Shown piece by piece: positions 1-6,374 of a stretch of 17,096 nt of DNA. The notes beneath the pieces were generated by a model that ran no database searches, was not told the DNA's origin, and saw only the letters and a program-made list of their open reading frames with translations. Each line of letters begins with the position of its first letter. Position 1 is the stretch's first letter. The translations under genes and the position numbers were made by a program. Source of the stretch: Bacillota bacterium (lineage in GTDB: Bacteria > Eremiobacterota > SpSt-956 > JAKJGF01); the NCBI GenBank assembly GCA_029555925.1, contig JAKPQU010000429.1, positions 1 to 17,096 of the forward strand, given 5' to 3'.

Positions 1-1
1 T

Positions 2-112
2 AATAAATTTTTTGAGTCAGAAGAAAACTTACATTCTGCATTATTTAGACAGTTTAATCGTTTCCAAGGTAATCCACCTTATTTGAGAGGAGTTATTGAA
101 CCTTTTAGATAG
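2..112 (+). CDS. C-terminal fragment of an unrecognised protein
   Basis: An open frame runs from the window edge to a TAG stop and gives the last 36 residues of a protein ending in GVIEPFR. The fragment is polar and aromatic (FRQFNRFQGNPPYLRG) with no membrane segment. I do not recognise the family. The only support is an uninterrupted frame to the edge and a plausible promoter for the next gene starting right after it. The start lies outside the window. It could also be a chance frame. Confidence 0.45.
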   Translation, partial: NKFFESEENLHSALFRQFNRFQGNPPYLRGVIEPFR

Positions 113-114
113 GC

Positions 115-143
115 ATGAAATCTTCTATGCAAAGGAGTATAAT
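115..143 (+). promoter_or_regulatory. Candidate sigma70-type promoter for the transporter pair
   Basis: ATGAAA (115-120; 4 of 6 to TTGACA), a 17-bp spacer and a perfect TATAAT (138-143) lie just after the stop of the upstream fragment. This would give a leader of about 165 nt before the GTG start at 315, containing a 13-bp tandem repeat and a heptamer repeat. TATAAT is common by chance in AT-rich DNA, so this is tentative. Confidence 0.35.
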
Positions 144-181
144 ATACAATATTAATACACTAATTTAGAGGATTTATACTG

Positions 182-207
182 TAAGTGTCTAATATAAGTG
201 TCTAATA
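182..207 (+). repeat. Perfect 13-bp tandem repeat in the transporter leader
   Basis: TAAGTGTCTAATA occurs twice back to back (182-194 and 195-207) with no mismatch. It lies between the candidate promoter and the start codon. It could be a pair of protein-binding half-sites or a recent slippage duplication; the sequence cannot tell which. Confidence 0.7.
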
Positions 208-268
208 TCTAAATATAATAAATTATATTGAACTATACAGGCTCAACTCAAAAGGAAAACTATCCACC

Positions 269-289
269 CGTGACGCGTGACGTGTCACG
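269..289 (+). repeat. Heptamer repeat array, copy 1
   Basis: Two GTGACGC-like heptamers (GTGACGC, GTGACGT) are followed by an inverted GTCACG, giving a partly palindromic GC-rich patch in AT-rich DNA. ATTAATAAA follows directly, as it does after copy 2 at 2940-2962. It lies just upstream of the ribosome binding site of the EamA-like gene, so it is probably in the untranslated leader and not in coding sequence. Confidence 0.75.
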
Positions 290-314
290 ATTAATAAAGA
301 GAAGAGGTATTACA

Positions 315-1334
315 GTGGCTACAAAGAAAATCTTTTCATTTACTGCTCTCGGCATATGGGGATGTGCTTTCGGTTATTTTATATGTTACTGGCCTTACAG
401 TGCTCTTACAAAAGCTCTGTCAAAAGGGCTTTTTATGGGAATGAAAGAAGGAATTCCAAGTTTTGAATTACTTCCTATTTCAGCTATAGGCGCTGTTCTT
501 GGCATGTTATTTTTCCTTACAGTAGAAGGCTGGTGGCAATATGCAGGGAGAAGAAAGGTTTTTGGCATAGAAATACTCTGCCCTAACAGATGGACCTTTA
601 TGTCAGGTATATGCAGCGGTCTTATAATAGCCACTACCACCCTTGCCTATACCTTTTCAGGTGTATCCATTGTATTTATTATGTTATTGATGAGAGGCGG
701 CGTATTAATCTTAGCACCTATCGTCGATTTCCTGAGCAAGAGAATACCTAAATGGTATTCCCTGGTAGGTTTGGCTTTAAGTTTTGCCTCTTTACTGGTA
801 GCTTTCTCCAACAAGGGAGGATACAATATTACTGCTGCCTGTGCTATTAATGTCGGAATTTACCTCTTCGGTTATTTTGTCCGTCTCAGATTTATGAGTA
901 AAATAGCAAAATCTGATGTGGAAAATGCCAATACAAGATATTTTGTTGAGGAACAACTTGTTGCAAGTCCATTTATGTTAATTATGCTTATTATTATTGC
1001 CTTTATAGATTACGGAAAAGGTATGCATGAAGTTCAGATGGGATTTACCCATTTAATATTCAGCCCCTATGTAATCCACGGACTTATACTCGGTCTTCTT
1101 TCTTCAGGAACCGGATTTTTCGGCGGACTCATATTGCTCGACAAAAGGGAAAATACCTACTGTGTCCCTGTTAACCGTTGTTCCAGTGTTCTTGCAGGAG
1201 TACTCGCTTCATACAGTTTGATGTATTTCTTTCATGATAGAAAGCCTGAAACATCCGAACTGATAGGAGCAGGCCTGATTGTCCTGGCTATTATATTCCT
1301 GACGGTTCCAGCCCTTCTCAGTAAAAAGAAATAA
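315..1334 (+). CDS. DMT/EamA-like multi-spanning membrane transporter
   Basis: This is a hydrophobic protein of about 339 residues with roughly ten predicted membrane helices, the usual number for drug/metabolite (EamA-like) transporters. The substrate is unknown. The frame is open from a TTG at 228, but that version would translate the GC-rich heptamer repeat at 269-289 into a polar, non-conserved-looking leader. I prefer the GTG at 315, which has AGAAGAGG at 300-307 with a 7-nt gap and begins the first hydrophobic segment. The OPA-family transporter follows 58 bp downstream on the same strand, so the two are probably co-transcribed. The family call rests on the hydrophobicity pattern and general resemblance, with no diagnostic motif. 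Confidence 0.65.
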   Translation: MATKKIFSFTALGIWGCAFGYFICYWPYSALTKALSKGLFMGMKEGIPSFELLPISAIGAVLGMLFFLTVEGWWQYAGRRKVFGIEILCPNRWTFMSGICSGLIIATTTLAYTFSGVSIVFIMLLMRGGVLILAPIVDFLSKRIPKWYSLVGLALSFASLLVAFSNKGGYNITAACAINVGIYLFGYFVRLRFMSKIAKSDVENANTRYFVEEQLVASPFMLIMLIIIAFIDYGKGMHEVQMGFTHLIFSPYVIHGLILGLLSSGTGFFGGLILLDKRENTYCVPVNRCSSVLAGVLASYSLMYFFHDRKPETSELIGAGLIVLAIIFLTVPALLSKKK

Positions 1335-1392
1335 TTTTATTGAATAAATTTAATTATACCACTATTTAATTGAAAGGTGGGTTTTATTTTTT

Positions 1393-2865
1393 ATGAACTC
1401 ATTGGTTACAAATCTCATTATGATATGTATCATAGGAGTATCTGTTCTGATTTATTTCATGAATAATCCTGTCGGTCATTCCAGGAGTTACCGAATAAGA
1501 TGTTTTCTGAACTGGTTCCCTCTCGGACTGACCTATGCATTTCTATATATGGGCAGATATAACCTGACTGTTTCAAAGAGCGCTCTTGGCTCTTTAATGT
1601 CAAATGAACAGTTCGGTACAATCTTCGGAGTCGGTGCTCTAATATACGGCTTTGCATTTCTCATAAACGGACCTCTTACTGATAAAATAGGGGGCAGAAA
1701 GGCCATACTGATAGCTTCTCTCGGTGCTTCCGTAATGAACTGTCTTATGGGTATTGTTACATACCTGGTATTGAACGGTAGAATAGACAGTCATAACCTT
1801 ACGATAATATTCAGTATTTTATATGCACTGAACATGTATTTTCAGAGTTATGGTGCAGTAGCAGTAGTTAAAGTCAATTCTTTCTGGTTTCATGTAAAAG
1901 AGAGAGGTATTGTAGGAGGCATTTTCGGAACACTTATTTCTCTCGGTCTCTATTTTGCTTTCGACTGGGGAGATACTATAGTGAGGGCTACAAAATTGAA
2001 ACCGGAAGAACCTCTCGGTATTCTTGAAAAAATAATGAGACCCCTCATGTTATCTCAGAATGCTACAATGGATCCTACATGGTTTGTATTTTTTATACCA
2101 TCAGGCATTTTATTTTTATTTTTTATTATGGATCTATTCATAGTAAAAGACAGGCCCGGTCAGGCAGGTTTTGAAGATTTTGATACAGGTGATGCGTCAT
2201 CAGGGGAAATGGACAAACAGTTCACAGCACTGGAATTATTTAAAAAACTTCTTACAAACCCTACTGTTCTGACTATAGCCTTTATAGAATTCTGTTCCGG
2301 CATACTCAGAAACGGTATAATGCACTGGTACCATATATTTATCAACCAGATGGAAAAAGGGTCTGATGCACACCTATATAAAGGAGCAAAATTCTTCATA
2401 GACAGCTGGGGTCTACTGCTCTGTTTTGCAGGTATTTTCGGAGGTTTCGCCGCAGGTTTTATATCTGATAAATTATTTCAGTCCAGGAGAGGGCCATCTG
2501 CCGTATTTATGTACATTATTATGCTTCTCGGAATAATTGTCATGAATTTCGTTCTTACAACAAATCAATTTGCCCTGGGTATAGCAGTTGTACTCATATC
2601 TCTGTGTGTCATAGGTGTTCATGGCATTCTCTCAGGAACAGCGACGGCAGATTTCGGAGGAAGGAAAGCAGCAGCCGCAGCAGTAGGGCTTGTTGACGGT
2701 TTTGTATATCTCGGAACAGCCCTTCAGAGCACTGTTCTAGGGTACCTTACGACAAAAAACTGGCATTACTGGCCTTTATTTTTAATACCTTTTGCCATAA
2801 CTGGTCTTATCCTGGCAATCAGAATATGGGCAGCCATGCCTGACAGTAAAAAGGGACATCATTAA
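1393..2865 (+). CDS. OPA-family MFS transporter (GlpT/UhpC/UhpT-like organophosphate antiporter)
   Basis: A 490-residue MFS protein of the organophosphate:phosphate antiporter family, expected to exchange a sugar or glycerol phosphate for inorganic phosphate across the inner membrane. The N-terminal block NWFPLGLTYAFLYMGRYNL (about 40-58) is typical of the family. The MFS motif A is visible as GPLTDKIGGRK (93-103). R55 (MGRYN) and R306 (LRNGIMHW) line up with the two phosphate-binding arginines of E. coli GlpT (R45 and R269), so phosphate recognition looks intact. The central loop carries DRPGQAGFED (253-262), like the RPxxxGL loop of UhpC and UhpT. An additional hydrophobic segment at residues 7-23 precedes the usual helices. 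The start is an ATG with AAGGTGG at 1374-1380, 12 nt upstream. Which phosphate ester it carries, and whether it transports or only senses as UhpC does, cannot be read here. Confidence 0.87.
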   Translation: MNSLVTNLIMICIIGVSVLIYFMNNPVGHSRSYRIRCFLNWFPLGLTYAFLYMGRYNLTVSKSALGSLMSNEQFGTIFGVGALIYGFAFLINGPLTDKIGGRKAILIASLGASVMNCLMGIVTYLVLNGRIDSHNLTIIFSILYALNMYFQSYGAVAVVKVNSFWFHVKERGIVGGIFGTLISLGLYFAFDWGDTIVRATKLKPEEPLGILEKIMRPLMLSQNATMDPTWFVFFIPSGILFLFFIMDLFIVKDRPGQAGFEDFDTGDASSGEMDKQFTALELFKKLLTNPTVLTIAFIEFCSGILRNGIMHWYHIFINQMEKGSDAHLYKGAKFFIDSWGLLLCFAGIFGGFAAGFISDKLFQSRRGPSAVFMYIIMLLGIIVMNFVLTTNQFALGIAVVLISLCVIGVHGILSGTATADFGGRKAAAAAVGLVDGFVYLGTALQSTVLGYLTTKNWHYWPLFLIPFAITGLILAIRIWAAMPDSKKGHH

Positions 2866-2939
2866 GTAAGGCAAATTATTTTTCTTCGGCAGAAGCTGAT
2901 AAGGAATGGCAGTTAAATAAATGTCTCAAATATATTAAT

Positions 2940-2962
2940 CGTGACGCGTAACGCGTGACGCG
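2940..2962 (+). repeat. Heptamer repeat array, copy 2
   Basis: Three heptamers GTGACGC, GTAACGC, GTGACGC in direct orientation, flanked by ATTAAT on the left and CAATTAATAAA shortly to the right. It lies in the 208-bp gap between the convergent transporter and nucleotidase genes. Apart from this array, the inverted repeat at 3031-3070 and the short CTTC/GAAG dyad near 2885, I see nothing in that gap. Confidence 0.8.
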
Positions 2963-3030
2963 AGGAAAGAGACAATTAATAAATTTTCATTCCTAAAACG
3001 GTTACTAATTTATCTGAATTGGTATTAAGT

Positions 3031-3070
3031 AGTGAAAAGTGAAAAGCTAGGATATTTTTCACTTTTCACT
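3031..3070. repeat. Perfect 15-bp inverted repeat between convergent genes
   Basis: Arms 3031-3045 (AGTGAAAAGTGAAAA) and 3056-3070 are exact complements around a 10-nt loop. The arm is two copies of a GTGAAAA heptamer. It ends 3 bp beyond the stop codon of the minus-strand nucleotidase and faces the end of the plus-strand transporter, so it could act as a bidirectional terminator. The stem is AT-rich and no clear T-run follows on the minus strand, so it may be a dispersed repeat. Confidence 0.7.
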
Positions 3071-3073
3071 CAT

Positions 3074-5386
3074 TTAAAGTTTTTGTAAAAAAGCGTCATC
3101 ACAGTAATCCGGATACTGTTCCCGTAAAAGTTCACGAAGTCTTCTCTTTCTTACCTTTTCCTTTTCTGCAGGGCTTACCCCTGTCTGAGTAGTATCAGGA
3201 TTTATATCAATCCCGGGAGGAGATACCTCTCCCGAAGCAACAGGAGGATTACTCTTAATATAATCTCCCAGTGCATCGAATACAGTTCCTCTGTCCTCTA
3301 TTAGCTTACTTCCTTTTAATATTCTCGAATTATAAAGATAACTGTCTATTGAAACAGTAAATTCTGTCCTGAAAAATTCTGAAGGAGAGAACGTTCTGTC
3401 TCCTACAGTAAGGGACGTTATTCTCTCCCCTTCCGGCAATGAACTATCATATTCATAATTTATGCCGGGAGTGATGATATTTTCAATTCCTTTATATCTG
3501 TCAATCACAGAATTTTCCAGGAAAGAAAGTATTTTATTTCCTGGCATGCTCACAGTGTAAAGTTTATTATCAAAGGGAAACATCTGTTTCAATGAGCCCT
3601 GAAGAATGTCTCCTGCAGGCAGACCGGCTCTTATGGAATTACTGAATGCTAACGCCATATGAGATTTACCTTTTATGGCATCTCCGTAGAACTTCATGGC
3701 AGGACAGAATACATTCGGTTTATATGCAAGTTCTCCGGCCAGGTTGCCAACCTTTACATTTGCTACAAGATCCTCATCAGGTACATCAGACACTATTTTG
3801 CCTTCCGGTTCATCAGAGAGATTGTTCAGGGGGCCGCTATTCTTCAAATAATCTTTCAGTACATCAAAAACAGGGCCATATTTTTTCGTTACTACTCCGT
3901 CTTTGAAACAGGATTTTCCGTACGTATAATTATCCATGCTGACAGTTAAATACTGACGGGCAAACTGGTCTCTGTTATATTTCTTTCCATTAAAGGTAAC
4001 AGAGGTTATACGACGTCCTCCTACAAGATCGGGATTAAAATCATAGGTAAGTCCTGATACCATGGAAGAAATGTCCTTACCGGGAGTGTAGAATTTAAGT
4101 CCTGATTCTAAATAACGAAGTATACTTTCGCCATTTGTCCTTACCTGCAATAATTCATTATCGAAGGGATACATATTAAATAGATCTCCATAGGTTATAT
4201 CACCTTTATCAATTCCTTTTCTTATACAGAACATAGATGCGGCAGCAAGATCGGAATCCTTTTTCTGGGCATCTATAAAGAATCTGGAAAGGGCTGTTCT
4301 GTTTGTCATACTGTAAGGAAGATTTATATCGGTTTTACCCAGAACCTCTGTATTTATAGCTTTATATTTCTCTATATAGGGAGCGACTAATGCGGTCACC
4401 TCCGGATCAGGTTTTATATCACCTGTCACAGGAATAAGTTTACCGTCATAACAGGAAATACTTTTATTATTTTTGTCAAAGACTATATCCAGATTCCCGA
4501 CATATTCGCCATCATGACCTGCCTCAACAATGAGAGTGTTTCCTGCTTTCATAGGCTCTTTAATAGCAGTATGACAGTGAGCTCCTACTATTATGTCTAT
4601 ACCTTTCACATGTTCTGCCAGTTCTACATCGGCGGCATTTCCCAGATGAGACAGGACGACTACCATATCTACATTATGCTGTTCCTTCATTTCCTTTATA
4701 TATTTTTCTGCCGTTATTTCCGGTCTTTCTATGTCTACTATTCTTTTTCCCGGCGTTCCAACGGCTGTCATAAAGGTAGTAAGGCCGAGAATACCTATCT
4801 TTACTCCCTGTCTTTCTATGATTTTATAGGGTTTTAAAAAGTCCAGATGTTTTTCCGGTGAATTGTCTATCACGTTTGCACCGAGAAAATCATGGCCTGA
4901 CTCACGTGCTATCTTTGCATAAGACTCAAGACCCCACGACATATCATGATTGCCGATAACTGCCGCATCAAAGACCATATGTTTATGAAATTTACTTATA
5001 ATCTCACCCTGAGAAAATTTAGTATACATGCCTCCTTCGTAAATATCACCACCGTCAAGAGTAATAGACCCTTCAGGATTTTCTATACGAAGTTTTTTTA
5101 TCTCGGCGGCCACCCTGGACATTCCGCCTGTTATCCCGTCTTCATGAGCCACTCTGTATTCGTCACTGTAACCATGAAAATCATTTATATGAATAAATTT
5201 CAGATTAACCAGTTGAGATTTTACCTGTTGTTTAACGAATTGCTGTATATTCGATTCCTGAGGATCTACCTGACTGTGACCTGAAGAAAGTTCTACGGAA
5301 TCCTTTACTGCAAGTTCCCCTTCCTCTTTTTTAATAGGTAATAAAAGGGGTCTCTGTATATCATTTTGTAATGTATTTATCTTCAT
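3074..5386 (-). CDS. Metallophosphoesterase / 5'-nucleotidase with two tandem C-terminal domains
   Basis: A 770-residue relative of UshA-type 5'-nucleotidases, expected to hydrolyse nucleotides or other phosphate esters with a two-metal centre. Residues 61-310 form the calcineurin-like phosphoesterase domain, with all expected ligands: D69 and H71 (INDFHG), D114 (DGGD), N146 and the H147-D148 pair (GNHD), H247 (SHLG), and H270 and H272 (GAHCH). Two 5'-nucleotidase C-terminal domains follow, about 345-525 and 545-730, each with a PFDN-type motif (PFDNELL and PFDNKLY); the family normally has one. The usual glycine pair before IR is missing in both (FCIRKG, SNSIRAG). A basic tail (KEKVRKRRLRELL) ends the protein. 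There is no signal peptide; the N-terminus is polar and carries KDSVEL at 28-33, as in the larger paralogue. The start is ATG with AGAAAGG about 11 nt upstream. The upstream gene is 222 bp away, so it may have its own promoter. Confidence 0.88.
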   Translation of the reverse strand: MKINTLQNDIQRPLLLPIKKEEGELAVKDSVELSSGHSQVDPQESNIQQFVKQQVKSQLVNLKFIHINDFHGYSDEYRVAHEDGITGGMSRVAAEIKKLRIENPEGSITLDGGDIYEGGMYTKFSQGEIISKFHKHMVFDAAVIGNHDMSWGLESYAKIARESGHDFLGANVIDNSPEKHLDFLKPYKIIERQGVKIGILGLTTFMTAVGTPGKRIVDIERPEITAEKYIKEMKEQHNVDMVVVLSHLGNAADVELAEHVKGIDIIVGAHCHTAIKEPMKAGNTLIVEAGHDGEYVGNLDIVFDKNNKSISCYDGKLIPVTGDIKPDPEVTALVAPYIEKYKAINTEVLGKTDINLPYSMTNRTALSRFFIDAQKKDSDLAAASMFCIRKGIDKGDITYGDLFNMYPFDNELLQVRTNGESILRYLESGLKFYTPGKDISSMVSGLTYDFNPDLVGGRRITSVTFNGKKYNRDQFARQYLTVSMDNYTYGKSCFKDGVVTKKYGPVFDVLKDYLKNSGPLNNLSDEPEGKIVSDVPDEDLVANVKVGNLAGELAYKPNVFCPAMKFYGDAIKGKSHMALAFSNSIRAGLPAGDILQGSLKQMFPFDNKLYTVSMPGNKILSFLENSVIDRYKGIENIITPGINYEYDSSLPEGERITSLTVGDRTFSPSEFFRTEFTVSIDSYLYNSRILKGSKLIEDRGTVFDALGDYIKSNPPVASGEVSPPGIDINPDTTQTGVSPAEKEKVRKRRLRELLREQYPDYCDDAFLQKL

Positions 5387-5412
5387 ACCAGTATAAACCT
5401 TTCTAATAATAA

Positions 5413-5518
5413 ACTATAATTTCGCACTTTTTTATAAAACCTTTAACTTTATTGACTTCAGTTAAAACATAAAACCTAATAAATTAAAGGCTTTTTCTGA
5501 AATCTGCGAAAGTATAGT
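5413..5518. repeat. MITE-like foldback element between nucleotidase genes
   Basis: A 106-bp stretch bounded by 14-bp inverted ends matching at 13 positions: ACTATAATTTCGCA (5413-5426) and the complement of ACTATACTTTCGCA (5505-5518). Inner complementary arms (CCTTTAACTTTATT at 5440-5453 and AATAAATTAAAGG at 5478-5490) extend the foldback. AATAA lies directly outside both ends (5408-5412 and 5519-5523), like a 5-bp target duplication. No coding capacity is visible. The AATAA match is weak evidence in AT-rich DNA; the inverted ends are stronger. It fills most of the 222-bp gap at 5387-5608. It could equally be an RNA hairpin or terminator region. Confidence 0.55.
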
Positions 5519-5608
5519 AATAAACTATTTAGATAAACTACCTCTACATAATTTTCATCTAAATCTTTATTTTACGCCATTAAAAATGAAAATTCCTATA
5601 CCTTTAAA

Positions 5609-6310
5609 TTACATTTTATCTATTTCAATAACAGCAAGTTTATTTCCCTTTGTATTTTCACAGGAAATAAGACAGTTGCTGAAGGTAAATAACTCTCCCA
5701 CCTCATCCTGATTATAATCGCTGCATATAATCAAATCCAGACCTTCTACATTTTGAGCCATTTCCATACAACGTTCAAGGCTCATATAGGCCATTAAAAT
5801 TATAAAGCCACACCCTTCTTCTCTGAGTTTTTTCACAGCCCACATGGCTGAATTATCGGGATGTTCAAGAAATACCGTATTTTCCATTTCAAATTCTATC
5901 TGATTATCTATTACCCCTGTAATGCCTATCTTCATGCCTGCATATTTATTTATTATTGTATAGGGTGGAATTTCTTTTACCCGTTCATCTTCTTCTGTGC
6001 TGTAGAGATTGCATATAACGGCAGGCACTCCGAGAGATGGCAACAATTTTTTTAAATTCTTCCATGTATGTAAAAAATCTTCAGGCCCCAGGGAAACAGC
6101 ATCGTAACCGTTCAATTTTACAGCTTTCCACATAGGTTCACCATTAAAATAATTACATTCCTCTGTTCCCCATGACGTATTACCCGTATTTAATACTATA
6201 CATGGTTCATATGTCACTCTGCCTTCTTTTATAAGAGTTCCGTACTGTGCCGCCAGTTCCAGATTACCTCTGAGATTTGTCGAATAAAGTATTTTTAAAT
6301 TTTTAAACAT
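5609..6310 (-). CDS. Degenerate 5'-nucleotidase-like metallophosphoesterase domain protein (pseudoenzyme)
   Basis: A 233-residue protein that lines up through its whole length with the N-terminal phosphoesterase domain of the two neighbouring nucleotidases. The framework is kept (KILYSTNLRGNLE, VLNTGNTSWG, DAVSLGPED, ILMAYMSLE, GLDLIICSDYNQD), but every metal ligand is replaced: Asp to N12, His to R14, Asp to N44, Asn to P76, His to Y175, His to D198 and His to N200. The catalytic His of the NHD motif is E77; only D78 remains. There is no 5'-nucleotidase C-terminal domain and no signal peptide. The frame is intact with a good ribosome site (GGGAGAG, 4-5 nt from ATG), so this is an expressed-looking gene and not a decaying one. 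It follows the 1295-residue gene by 64 bp and is probably co-transcribed with it. A regulatory or binding role is plausible. The family relation is an inference from motif order and spacing. Confidence 0.75.
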   Translation of the reverse strand: MFKNLKILYSTNLRGNLELAAQYGTLIKEGRVTYEPCIVLNTGNTSWGTEECNYFNGEPMWKAVKLNGYDAVSLGPEDFLHTWKNLKKLLPSLGVPAVICNLYSTEEDERVKEIPPYTIINKYAGMKIGITGVIDNQIEFEMENTVFLEHPDNSAMWAVKKLREEGCGFIILMAYMSLERCMEMAQNVEGLDLIICSDYNQDEVGELFTFSNCLISCENTKGNKLAVIEIDKM

Positions 6311-6334
6311 ATTACTCTCCCGGGACTAATAATG

Positions 6335-6360
6335 AGGGGCACGACTTATGCCGTGCCCCT
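6335..6360. repeat. GC-rich hairpin between nucleotidase-PLD and pseudo-nucleotidase genes
   Basis: AGGGGCACG (6335-6343) and CGTGCCCCT (6352-6360) are perfect 9-bp complements around an 8-nt loop. It lies in the 64-bp gap between two genes on the minus strand. No T-run follows on either strand, so a simple intrinsic terminator is unlikely. It could lower read-through, protect an RNA end, or be a dispersed palindromic repeat. Confidence 0.7.
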
Positions 6361-6374
6361 GTAATTCTCAGTCC

